Shown here in pieces: positions 8,428-15,826 of a DNA stretch of 40,259 nucleotides. Position 1 is the first letter of the stretch; each line of letters begins with the position of its first letter. The notes under the pieces are model-generated. The model did not search any database. It was not told where the DNA came from and saw nothing but the letters and a program-made list of their open reading frames with translations. The stretch covers positions 1 through 40,259 of the forward strand of contig JABMNK010000099.1 of NCBI GenBank assembly GCA_013204595.1, written 5' to 3'. Source of the stretch: Flammeovirgaceae bacterium (GTDB taxonomy: Bacteria > Bacteroidota > Bacteroidia > Cytophagales > Cyclobacteriaceae). The position numbers were made by a program, and so were the translations under genes.

Positions 8428-9789
8428 ATGGAAAATGGGATGATTTTATTTTTACTAATTGGCATAGTAGTCGGAGGAGCTATGGGATATTTGATCGCAA
8501 TTGTTTTGGGTAAGAAAACAATAGATCCAGCATCTCAAGAACTTCATTTGACACTTAAGATGGAGCAAGAGCGCTCCGTCAGCCTGCAAGGTGATTTAGA
8601 ATTGCTCAACGCAACAGTTAAAGAAGAACGTGAAAATACCTTGAGATTAAATGGACAGAATGCAACGTTGACAGCCAATCTTCTCAATCTGAAAGAAAAG
8701 CTTGAGGATCAGAAAAAAGAGGTTTTGGAGCTTCAAAATAAATTCTCAATGGAATTCAAAAACTTGGCCAATGATATATTTGAAGAAAAGACAAAAAAAT
8801 TCACTGAACAGAATAAAACCAATTTAGGAGAAATTTTGACCCCGTTAAAAGAAAGAATCGAGAAATTCGAGCACCAAGTTGAGCGCAATAATAAGGAGAG
8901 TATTCAATGGAATACAGCACTAAAAACTCAGCTGGATCATATCAAAGAGCTCAATAAGCAAATGACGGTAGATACGGAAAACTTGACCCGTGCTTTAAAG
9001 GGGGATGCCAAAACGCAAGGCAATTGGGGGGAAATTCTACTAGAATCTATTTTGGAAAAGGTAGGGCTGACCAAGAATGTTCATTATTTTAAGGAACAAA
9101 ATTTCAAGGCGGAGGATGGCAATAATCAACGTTTAGATTATATTTTAAAACTTCCCGACGATAAATGTTTGGTGATTGACTCGAAGGTTTCTTTAACTGC
9201 TTATACCCGTTATAATGAGGAGGATGTCAAGGAAAAAAAGGCAGAGCAACTCAAGTTGCACATGGACAGTATCCTTACGCACATTAAAACATTAAGTGCC
9301 CGTAATTATCAAAATCTCTACCAGATCAAACAGCCGGATTATGTGCTGATGTTCGTCGCCAATGAACCCGCTCTGTCAGTGGCGTTTCAAGAAGATGATC
9401 AGTTGTATGAAAAGGCACTTGATAAAAACATTGTTTTGGTTTCCACTAGTACGCTTTTGGCTACATTGAGGACGGTTTCTTATATCTGGAAGCAAGATGC
9501 ACAGACCAAGAACGCCGTTGAAATTGCGCGTCAAGCAGGGGCCATGTATGATAAGTTTACAGGATTTGTAGAAGATCTCTTGAAGTTGGGTAGCAATCTG
9601 AAAACCACTCAAGGTTATTATGAGGAAGCCATGAAAAAGCTCATAGATGGTAAAGGTAACTTAATCAAGCGGGCAGAGGATCTTAAAAAATTGGGGGCCA
9701 AAGCCACCAAACAATTGGATTCAAGAATTGTAGATCGTTCGGGGGATGATTCAGACCCCTTACACGTTGGCGCAGCCCCTAAAAACTAA
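8428..9789 (+). CDS. rmuC: DNA recombination protein RmuC
   Basis: 453-aa RmuC-family protein, implicated in limiting inversions and recombination at repeated sequences; a nuclease-like fold is proposed for the family. Seen: one N-terminal membrane helix (5-28), a long coiled coil (about 35-190), then the conserved core with TQGNWGE, the stretch ending NQRLDYILKLP, and VIDSKVSL, where the Asp and Lys are family-conserved. The C-terminus is charged. Length is typical. The start was chosen because it precedes the membrane anchor directly. A GroES-like gene follows 45 bp later on the same strand. Confidence 0.93.
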   Translation: MENGMILFLLIGIVVGGAMGYLIAIVLGKKTIDPASQELHLTLKMEQERSVSLQGDLELLNATVKEERENTLRLNGQNATLTANLLNLKEKLEDQKKEVLELQNKFSMEFKNLANDIFEEKTKKFTEQNKTNLGEILTPLKERIEKFEHQVERNNKESIQWNTALKTQLDHIKELNKQMTVDTENLTRALKGDAKTQGNWGEILLESILEKVGLTKNVHYFKEQNFKAEDGNNQRLDYILKLPDDKCLVIDSKVSLTAYTRYNEEDVKEKKAEQLKLHMDSILTHIKTLSARNYQNLYQIKQPDYVLMFVANEPALSVAFQEDDQLYEKALDKNIVLVSTSTLLATLRTVSYIWKQDAQTKNAVEIARQAGAMYDKFTGFVEDLLKLGSNLKTTQGYYEEAMKKLIDGKGNLIKRAEDLKKLGAKATKQLDSRIVDRSGDDSDPLHVGAAPKN

Positions 9790-9814
9790 TTTATTTATTA
9801 AGCCTTAGTTTCTT

Positions 9815-9822
9815 TAATTTTG
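9815..9822 (+). promoter_or_regulatory. Candidate Bacteroidota -7 box
   Basis: TAATTTTG matches the Bacteroidota -7 consensus TAnnTTTG and lies 13 bp before the ATG of the GroES-like gene. No clear -33 TTTG is found at the expected distance, so support is weak. Confidence 0.25.
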
Positions 9823-9834
9823 CCTTATTGAAAT

Positions 9835-10212
9835 ATGGAATTAACAGCCGAAAATAAATTAAGAAAGCTCATTGTCGTAGGAGACCGTGTGTTGATCAAA
9901 CCTCTAAAAGAGTCTGAAAAAACAGAAAGTGGTATCTTATTGCCTCCGGGTGTAAGGGAGAAAGAAAAAATCCAAACAGGATTTATTGTCAAGGTAGGTC
10001 CAGGCTATCCGATTCCGATTCCAATGGATGAGGAAGATTCCTGGAAGGACGAGGAGGATCAAATGAAATATGTCCGCTTGCAAGCCAAGGAGGGGGACAA
10101 AGCCATCTTCCTTCAAAGTGGTGCTTTTGAGGTGATTTATGAAAAAGAAAAATATTTCATTGTTTCACAAGCTTCTATACTTATGCTTGAGCGCGAAGAA
10201 GATTTGTTTTAA
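9835..10212 (+). CDS. GroES-like (Cpn10) co-chaperone, extended form
   Basis: 125 aa with the Cpn10 barrel: VGDRVLIKP at the start of the fold, a mobile-loop equivalent KTESGILLPPG, then GFIVKVGPG, and a C-terminal strand YFIVSQASILML. It is about 30 residues longer than a standard 95-aa GroES because of an acidic insertion (PMDEEDSWKDEEDQ, about residues 62-75) after the VGPG turn. No groEL is adjacent, so this is likely an accessory GroES paralogue rather than the housekeeping groES. Whether it caps GroEL is unknown. Confidence 0.85.
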   Translation: MELTAENKLRKLIVVGDRVLIKPLKESEKTESGILLPPGVREKEKIQTGFIVKVGPGYPIPIPMDEEDSWKDEEDQMKYVRLQAKEGDKAIFLQSGAFEVIYEKEKYFIVSQASILMLEREEDLF

Positions 10213-10241
10213 TCATCAAATCACCCAAGAATGCGGCTGAT

Positions 10242-10640
10242 TTAATGGTTTTGTTCAGCTTTATTTTTGATTAGAGCATCTGAAAAAAGCCATATTAGTA
10301 TACTTATCATTAATATCAAGGCACCATATAGGGTCGTTATCATTGAGACTTTTAATCCCCCAGCAAGCATGGCGGGTGAAATCCCACCCATATGTTCTAT
10401 GGCAACAAAGGCAGAATAGAGTCCGATAAGTTGTCCAAAGATACCGAAAACAAAGGCTAGAAAGCCGATTGATTTGATATAAGTTAGATTGTGCTGGGCG
10501 GTTGAAACATCCCATTGATGGATTGAAAATTTTACCCAAGTTCGAATGGTCATAGTCAAAATCACAAAGAGAATAAGGGTCAAGATCCCCATAAATAGGG
10601 ATCCTCCCATGTAGAATAGCTCAAGCATATAATTGTGCAT
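10242..10640 (-). CDS. TolQ/ExbB/MotA-like proton channel subunit
   Basis: A small membrane protein with three hydrophobic segments and the MotA/TolQ/ExbB-type pattern: a polar cytoplasmic loop followed by two long helices, the last containing GGLKVSMITTLYGA, like the conserved GL..AL.TT..GL region of TolQ/ExbB. The start is placed at MHNYMLEL; a 15-residue upstream extension (to 10685) is possible. No TolR/ExbD-like partner is next to it, which is unusual for an energising channel. It converges with the GroES-like gene and lies back-to-back with a LytTR regulator. Confidence 0.7.
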   Translation of the reverse strand: MHNYMLELFYMGGSLFMGILTLILFVILTMTIRTWVKFSIHQWDVSTAQHNLTYIKSIGFLAFVFGIFGQLIGLYSAFVAIEHMGGISPAMLAGGLKVSMITTLYGALILMISILIWLFSDALIKNKAEQNH

Positions 10641-10751
10641 TTTGGTGAAATTAATACTGCACAAAGTTATTTTTAATAGCATCATCGGGCAATGTCAAAT
10701 CCCTACCAAAAAGGGTAGTTTATCGATGAAATCGTTTTTTTCTTAAAAAAC

Positions 10752-10773
10752 ATTCACTTTTGTCTAAGTGAAT
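10752..10773 (+). promoter_or_regulatory. 8-bp inverted repeat covering the LytTR start codon
   Basis: ATTCACTT (10752-10759) and AAGTGAAT (10766-10773) are exact inverse complements separated by 6 nt. The right arm contains the GTG start codon (10768-10770) of the regulator. It could be a protein-binding operator or an mRNA hairpin that hides the start codon. Confidence 0.5.
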
Positions 10774-11550
10774 ATCAAACAGCAACTTTTATTTTGGTTC
10801 AGTGTTCTAGTTATTTTGGTACTGATCTTTGGATTGGCAAATGGTAATTTTGTCCATGCCTTTTATTTTGTTTGCATGCTCCTGCCAGTGGCCGTTGGTA
10901 CTTCTTGGTATTTTAATGAGGTATTAGTCCCAAGGTACTTGCTTTACGGTCGATATGTTAAGTTCGGTCTTTATTTTATATATGCCATGATTATATCCCT
11001 CTGGCTAGAAATAATTATCATGACGCTTTCATTGATCATTTTGGCCAAGTATGATATAGAAAAAATGAATCCACTTACGACCAATGTGGCATCCTTGGGT
11101 TTTGTCCTTTATTTAGTGGTATTTATACAAGCATTTATCCAATTCTTCCATGAGTTACAGTATGCAAAAAAGGAATTGGAAGTTTATAATAGGGTGCGGG
11201 AAGAGCGGTCATCGAAATATCTATTGATCAGGGCAGACCGGAAATACCGTCAATTACTTATGGACGACATTCTTTACATTGAGAGTCTCTCAGATTACTT
11301 AAAAATTTTTGTCAAAGGAAATGAATGCATAATTACCCGAGAAACGATTTCTAAAATAAGTAATCGCCTGTCTGACGATTACATCAGAATCCATAGATCC
11401 TTTATCGTATCAAAGAAAGAAATTAGGTCTTTTAACAAAGAGGAATTGTGGATGGGAGCACGCAAACTACCTATAGGCAGAACATACAAACAAGGGGTAA
11501 TGAAAATTATAAAGCCCAATCAGGATGAGGTAAATGCTAATTTATTCTAA
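10768..11550 (+). CDS. Membrane-anchored LytTR-family transcriptional regulator
   Basis: 260 aa with two parts. Residues 8-130 form about four membrane helices. Residues 150-250 are a LytTR DNA-binding domain: LLIRADRKYRQLLMDDILYIESLSDY-type opening (only partly quoted here), ITRETISKI, IRIHRSFIV and a closing LPIGRTYK. There is no receiver domain, so the signal is presumably sensed in or through the membrane. The start is GTG at 10768; there is no in-frame ATG before the first helix. A short SdpI-like gene follows 28 bp later on the same strand, then mtgA, suggesting an envelope-related operon. Confidence 0.88.
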   Translation: MNIKQQLLFWFSVLVILVLIFGLANGNFVHAFYFVCMLLPVAVGTSWYFNEVLVPRYLLYGRYVKFGLYFIYAMIISLWLEIIIMTLSLIILAKYDIEKMNPLTTNVASLGFVLYLVVFIQAFIQFFHELQYAKKELEVYNRVREERSSKYLLIRADRKYRQLLMDDILYIESLSDYLKIFVKGNECIITRETISKISNRLSDDYIRIHRSFIVSKKEIRSFNKEELWMGARKLPIGRTYKQGVMKIIKPNQDEVNANLF

Positions 11551-11578
11551 ATTGGTTCAAATTATGTAAGCGTGCTAA

Positions 11579-11935
11579 ATGAACTATTTAAATCCGGCTT
11601 TTATCATTCCTATCCTCTGTGGCGCTGTATTTCTATTAGCTGGGGGGATCACGCAGGAGCCCTCTTCAAAACAGATCAATCATTTATTCGGTTATCGGAC
11701 AATTAATTCTATGAAATCGAAGGATAGGTGGGATTTGGCACAGCAATACTCATCCAAAATGATGATGCGCTTGGGAGGATTGGCTACGGGGTTGAGTTTT
11801 TTTAGTTTATTCATTACGGTAGATGTATGGACAGGAACCCTCATAGGATTGAGCCTATTGATGGCAATAATAGGGATCCTTTTGATTAAAACCGAGCGGA
11901 TGTTGATGATGAGATTTGGGGATCAGAAGTCATAA
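11579..11935 (+). CDS. SdpI-like small membrane protein
   Basis: 118 aa with three hydrophobic segments (7-23, about 68-82, 88-103). The central motif NHLFGYRTINSMKSKDRWDLA matches the SdpI/YhfL-family signature (N-x-x-F-G-Y-R-T...S-M...W). In Bacillus, SdpI gives immunity to the SdpC toxin and signals to a regulator; homologues elsewhere have no fixed role. Its place directly after a membrane-anchored DNA-binding regulator is reminiscent of the sdpI/sdpR sensor-regulator pairing, but the regulator family differs, so a shared role is only inferred. Confidence 0.75.
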   Translation: MNYLNPAFIIPILCGAVFLLAGGITQEPSSKQINHLFGYRTINSMKSKDRWDLAQQYSSKMMMRLGGLATGLSFFSLFITVDVWTGTLIGLSLLMAIIGILLIKTERMLMMRFGDQKS

Positions 11936-11959
11936 GAAAAAGTTCTATGTAAAGGAAGA

Positions 11960-12655
11960 ATGAAAAATGTAATGATGCGAATGTGTCGAATTGGGCTTAA
12001 GTTTTTTCTTGGGTTTATTCTCTTGAGTGTGGTATTGATTCTTTTTTTCAGGTGGGTTCCTGTGCCTATTACACCTTTAATGGTGATCAGATGCATTGAG
12101 CAAAAGGCCGATGGAAAGGAAATAAAATTGAGTAAGTCATGGAAACCCCTCGCAGAGATTTCACCTAATCTTCAGCTGGCAGTGGTTTGTACCGAAGATC
12201 AAAATTTTCTAAAACATAGGGGCTTTGATTTTGAGGCTATAGAAAAGGCTTGGATTCAAAATGAAAAAAGTAAAAATAAAAAGGGGGCGAGTACCATCAG
12301 TCAGCAGGTGGCAAAAAACATTTTTTTATGGTCAGGGAGGAATTGGTTGAGAAAAGGATTTGAAGTTTACTTCACTTTGTTAATTGAGACTTTTTGGAGT
12401 AAAGAGCGCATTATGGAAGTGTATTTAAATGTCATAGAAATGGGGGATGGCATCTATGGAGCAGAAGCAGCTAGTCAAGCCTATTTCAATAAATCAGCTT
12501 TAAAACTGAATAAGCGTCAGGCAGCTAGCCTTGCTGTGATTTTGCCAAGCCCACTTAGTTATAAAATCAGTAAGGCCAGTGCTTATTTGGATGGTCGAAT
12601 TAATTGGACTTTGAGACAGATGGATCATTGGGGTGGGAATATCGAATATCCATAA
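11960..12655 (+). CDS. mtgA: Monofunctional peptidoglycan glycosyltransferase
   Basis: 231 aa. Polymerises lipid II into glycan strands at the inner membrane without a transpeptidase domain. Seen: an N-terminal anchor helix (11-30), the GT51 motif 1 CTEDQNFLKHRGFD with catalytic Glu79, motif 2 GASTISQQVAKN, and YLNVIEMGDGIYGAEAAS, then ASLAVILPSP. Length and motif order are those of MtgA. It starts 24 bp after the SdpI-like gene. Confidence 0.93.
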   Translation: MKNVMMRMCRIGLKFFLGFILLSVVLILFFRWVPVPITPLMVIRCIEQKADGKEIKLSKSWKPLAEISPNLQLAVVCTEDQNFLKHRGFDFEAIEKAWIQNEKSKNKKGASTISQQVAKNIFLWSGRNWLRKGFEVYFTLLIETFWSKERIMEVYLNVIEMGDGIYGAEAASQAYFNKSALKLNKRQAASLAVILPSPLSYKISKASAYLDGRINWTLRQMDHWGGNIEYP

Positions 12656-12716
12656 TTCAGTTCTATTAAGATTATCTAGAATGTTTCGTCCATGCTTGAT
12701 TATGTGTGATCTATAA

Positions 12717-12974
12717 AGCTCACTTTTTTCATTTGACTTAAGTGATGAGGCAGCAGGACTTACCTTCACACTGAGCACGGCCTACTTTATCACCAAACTA
12801 AGCGAGCGGGTACTTTTTAATCGATTTCAAAAAGAGTTGGATTGCGGGGTTTTTTCAGGTTTGTCAAGGTTCTACCCCGTATGGTTGATTGTTTTAAAGA
12901 CCCCCGTGATAGGAGTGCTTTTTCGTTTAATCCGGTTGATTGACATGCGGATATATCTTATTCAACACCAATAA
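12717..12974 (+). pseudogene. Open frame without a start codon, gene remnant
   Basis: Between in-frame stops at 12714-12716 and 12972-12974 there are 85 codons with coding-like content but no ATG before residue 77. The translation includes DEAAGLTFTLSTAYFITKLS, then FNRFQKELD and two hydrophobic stretches, ending MRIYLIQHQ. It resembles the C-terminal part of a membrane-associated enzyme or carrier, but I do not recognise the family. Its last 12 codons fall in the duplicated element and have a counterpart upstream of copy 2 (ending KDIIQHK), so the duplication captured the 3' end of a gene. A complete upstream portion is absent, as mtgA occupies that space. Confidence 0.4.
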
Positions 12975-13124
12975 TGTGGGATTCATCACAAATAACAGCG
13001 AGCTTAAATCAATTTAATTTTTTAACAAAGGGAATTACTTCAACTCTGAATCATGGTTTTGGAGCATCTGCTCCAAATGGTTGGTTGTTAAAGGCACTCT
13101 GTGGTGAGAGTGCCTTTTTTATTT
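12936..13124 (+). repeat. 189-bp duplicated element, copy 1
   Basis: Aligns without gaps to copy 2 at 14445-14633 (constant offset 1509) with about 34 mismatches in the first 180 positions by eye, i.e. about 80% identity. Best-conserved blocks are the region ending ATTCATCACAA, ATCAATTTAATTTTTTAA, and the last 50 bp with CTGCTCCAAATGGTTGGTTG and the terminator. It also has the hairpin GGAGC-ATCT-GCTCC, retained in copy 2 with a G-T pair. The two copies flank the FG-GAP gene. Confidence 0.8.
13091..13120 (+). terminator. Rho-independent terminator (copy 1)
   Basis: Stem GGCACTCT/AGAGTGCC with loop GTGGTG, followed by six T on the plus strand. It ends whatever is transcribed through copy 1 and insulates the following FG-GAP gene. 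Confidence 0.85.
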
Positions 13125-13271
13125 ATTTTTTAAACAGTCAATTTGTAGCCGTAGGTGAGATGACATCTCAAAGAGATTAAATAAAAAAACCCTATGGAGG
13201 TATCAATTTACAGCCATCTTTTCCACATTTGCTTTGTGCTTAATTTTTTGTGTTAACTAAAAAACTCCGTA

Positions 13272-14384
13272 ATGAAATGCTTGTTACTTACTTGTCTAAT
13301 TTCTAGTACTGCCGTATTGGGTCAAAATCTTTTGTTTGAGACGAGCAATAGATACATACTTGGAGTAGGTAAGGAAAAATCGGCATCAATGAGCGCCGCT
13401 GATATTGACCAAGATGGAGATCTTGATTTGGTTGTGGCAAATGGGAGGCATTGGCCAGAGCAGAATCGGGTTTTTTATAATAATGGTTTTGGGATTTTTA
13501 CCGTTTCGAAATCGCTTGATGACATGAGTGAGACGAGCTACGCCACAGAATTAGCCGATTTCGATGGAGATGGTGACATAGATATTGCTGTTGGGAATGA
13601 TATGGCGCCCAATGTAATTTATGTCAATGACGGATTCGGATATTTTACGAGGGGCGCTAATTTTGGCAGCCCCTATGCCCCAACAAGAAATTTAACGATC
13701 GCAGATATTGATCAAGATGGGGATATGGATATTTTAATTACCAATCGAGGAGCCGAAAATGAAATATGTCTAAATAACGGTCAAGGAGTGTTTGAGGAAA
13801 TTCAGATTTTTGGTGAAAAGGACGATGCGACTATTGATGTGGAGGTGGCGGATATGGATGCCGATGGTGATTTTGATTTGATTTTAGCCAATCGAGATGG
13901 ACAACAAAATTACGTTTACTTAAATTCAGGTAATTTATCCTTCGAGAAAAGAATTGCTTTTGGTTCTGGAAATGATGAAACTAGAGGAGTAGCCATAGCG
14001 GATTTAAATCGTGATGGTCTACTGGACATTGTCACTGCGAATATCGGTGCTCCTAATTATATTTATTTTGGCGATCTTGAGATGAGCTATAAGATGGAAT
14101 TAATGTTTGATAAAAGTTCAGATCACTCCTATTCATTGGCATTAGCGGACTTAGATTTGGATGGAAATCTTGATATTGTCATTGCTAATGAGGCGGAACC
14201 AAATGCCTTCTTTATCAATGGAGCTAGCGGGACCATTTGGCAGAAAACCACCCTCAGTGAGAAAAAATTCAGAACCTATGATATCATTACTGGTGATCTT
14301 AATGGAGATAATCGCCCAGATATTATCGAAAGTAATTCGGATGAGGTAAATCTATATTACTTCAATCGCTTTCATACCAAATAA
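13272..14384 (+). CDS. Secreted FG-GAP/VCBS repeat beta-propeller protein
   Basis: 370 aa with a Sec signal peptide (cleavage probably after VLG, about residue 17). The rest is seven similar repeats of about 50 aa, each carrying a calcium-loop motif of the form DxDxDGxxD: DIDQDGDLD, DFDGDGDID, DIDQDGDMD, DMDADGDFD, DLNRDGLLD, DLDLDGNLD and the weaker DLNGDNRPD. This predicts a seven-bladed calcium-binding propeller like integrin alpha or VCBS proteins, probably exported and involved in binding; no enzyme domain, CBM or C-terminal T9SS sorting domain is visible. It is alone between the two copies of the duplicated element. Confidence 0.85.
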   Translation: MKCLLLTCLISSTAVLGQNLLFETSNRYILGVGKEKSASMSAADIDQDGDLDLVVANGRHWPEQNRVFYNNGFGIFTVSKSLDDMSETSYATELADFDGDGDIDIAVGNDMAPNVIYVNDGFGYFTRGANFGSPYAPTRNLTIADIDQDGDMDILITNRGAENEICLNNGQGVFEEIQIFGEKDDATIDVEVADMDADGDFDLILANRDGQQNYVYLNSGNLSFEKRIAFGSGNDETRGVAIADLNRDGLLDIVTANIGAPNYIYFGDLEMSYKMELMFDKSSDHSYSLALADLDLDGNLDIVIANEAEPNAFFINGASGTIWQKTTLSEKKFRTYDIITGDLNGDNRPDIIESNSDEVNLYYFNRFHTK

Positions 14385-14417
14385 GCAAGTTTGGAATAGA
14401 GATAATCGATTAATTCC

Positions 14418-14483
14418 ATGTATCTTCATCAGTTTCAATTTCCGTTGATTGAAATGTGGAAAGATATTATACAACACAAATAA
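14418..14483 (+). other. 21-codon ORF overlapping copy 2
   Basis: A short frame from ATG 14418 to TAA ends with residues LIEMWKDIIQHK, alignable with the end of the 12717-12974 remnant (LIDMRIYLIQHQ). It is more likely a leftover of the gene end carried with the duplication than an active peptide gene. Confidence 0.25.
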
Positions 14484-14633
14484 TGTTGGATTCATCACAA
14501 CAAGTTGCTGGTTTAGATCAATTTAATTTTTTAATAAAAGCGATTTTTTCACCTTTGGAACATGATTAAAGGGCGTCTGCTCCAAATGGTTGGTTGTTTA
14601 AGGCACTCTGTGGTGAGAGTGCCTTTTTTTTAT
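14445..14633 (+). repeat. 189-bp duplicated element, copy 2
   Basis: Gapless match to copy 1 (12936-13124). It begins 60 bp after the FG-GAP stop codon, so it forms the 3' region of that gene. The middle (about 14505-14520 and 14535-14572) is the most diverged; both ends are conserved. The rest of the 380-bp gap up to hemB holds nothing I can identify. Confidence 0.8.
14600..14630 (+). terminator. Rho-independent terminator (copy 2), ends the FG-GAP transcript
   Basis: Same stem GGCACTCT/AGAGTGCC and loop GTGGTG as copy 1, followed by seven T. Stem and loop are identical between the two copies. Confidence 0.87.
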
Positions 14634-14755
14634 TATGAAAGCTAAGTCCGATTTTATTTATTCTGAATGCGCGTTCATGATATTTTTATTGGAATCATAC
14701 AAGTGTAGACGTAGCCTGTTAGAAATAATTAAGCAGGAGCATCCTCAAATATGAC

Positions 14756-14775
14756 AAAGGCTAAAATTAGCCTTT
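14756..14775 (-). terminator. Hairpin at the end of hemB
   Basis: Inverted repeat AAAGGCTA/TAGCCTTT with a 4-nt centre overlaps the hemB stop codon. The T run on the minus strand is short, so this is a probable rather than certain terminator. Confidence 0.4.
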
Positions 14776-15738
14776 CTGACCCTCTGCAAATTCCTTGGCA
14801 AAATAGGTGAAGATAATATCGGCCCCAGCTCGTTTAATCGAGGTCAATGTTTCGAGCATGGCACCGAATCCATCGATCCATCCTTTTTGTGAAGCTGCCT
14901 TGATCATGGCGTATTCGCCAGAAACATTGTAGGCGGCGATAGGAACAGGAAAATTATCCCTAAGATCACTAATGATGTCTAAATATGCCAGGGCTGGTTT
15001 GACCATCAACACATCGGCGCCTTCCTTATAATCCAATTGCGCTTCTAATAAAGCTTCTTTACGGTTGGCGGGATCCATTTGATAGGTTTTTTTATCTCCA
15101 AACTTTGGTGTCGAAGTAAGGGCATCGCGAAATGGGCCATAAAATGCGGATGCATATTTGGCCGTATAGGACATGATGCCTACGTCTTGATAGCCATTTT
15201 TATCAAGGAGTTTGCGCAAGTAGCCTACGCGCCCATCCATCATATCGGAGGGGCCTATCATGTCAATACCTGTTGCCGCCTGCGCAAGTGCCATCTTGCC
15301 TAGAATCTCAAGCGTTGCGTCGTTTAGGATGGTACCTCCTGAGACCAGGCCGTCGTGACCGTCACTGCTGTAAGGATCCATAGCAATGTCTGTGATGATG
15401 TGTGCATCAGGAAATTTGACCTTTATTTCCCTTAGGGCCCTGAGGTAAAAAAAATCTTCTTGATAGCTTTTGGTTGCTTGAGCGTCTTTATGGGCGTCAT
15501 CGACCACGGGAAATATATCAAAAGATCGAATCCCAATACTCATGCAATATTCAATTTCTTTAAGTATCAAATCTGTAGTAAGCCGGTAAATTCCAGGCAT
15601 GGCTGCTATCGCACTTTTCTGATTGTATCCTTCCATTAGGAACAATGGAAATACCAAATCATTGGTAGAAACGTGGGTTTCTCTGATCAGGGATCTCATT
15701 ACTGGATGATTTCTGTTTCTTCTGGGTCTGCGCAACAT
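14767..15738 (-). CDS. hemB: Porphobilinogen synthase (delta-aminolevulinate dehydratase)
   Basis: 323 aa. Condenses two 5-aminolevulinate molecules to porphobilinogen in heme synthesis. The two Schiff-base lysines are visible, in SYTAKYASAFYGPFRD (Lys194) and MVKPALAYLD (Lys247). The metal-site loop DPYSSDGHDG (121-130) has Asp where zinc enzymes have Cys, so this is the zinc-independent class that uses Mg2+ or K+. Length is normal. It is transcribed alone, with the TauE/SafE gene upstream on the same strand 88 bp away. Confidence 0.96.
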   Translation of the reverse strand: MLRRPRRNRNHPVMRSLIRETHVSTNDLVFPLFLMEGYNQKSAIAAMPGIYRLTTDLILKEIEYCMSIGIRSFDIFPVVDDAHKDAQATKSYQEDFFYLRALREIKVKFPDAHIITDIAMDPYSSDGHDGLVSGGTILNDATLEILGKMALAQAATGIDMIGPSDMMDGRVGYLRKLLDKNGYQDVGIMSYTAKYASAFYGPFRDALTSTPKFGDKKTYQMDPANRKEALLEAQLDYKEGADVLMVKPALAYLDIISDLRDNFPVPIAAYNVSGEYAMIKAASQKGWIDGFGAMLETLTSIKRAGADIIFTYFAKEFAEGQKG

Positions 15739-15826
15739 ATCACAAAGGTAGGTGATGGATTTGTACTAAGAAAATTATCTAGAAATCTAATAGGCCGAAT
15801 ACTCTTTTCTTTGCTGATATGGCGTG

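Noticed and set aside
10261-10539. 92-codon minus-strand frame overlapping the TolQ-like gene
   Set aside because: Same strand, different frame, with no membrane pattern or motif; the TolQ-like frame explains the region.
12974-13180. 68-codon frame across copy 1
   Set aside because: Runs over the terminator hairpin and the duplicated element; the corresponding frame is not kept in copy 2.
12656-14700. Transposon or integron cassette around the FG-GAP gene
   Set aside because: No transposase, terminal inverted repeats or integrase are visible; the flanking copies are direct, diverged and contain terminators, so a duplication is the safer reading.
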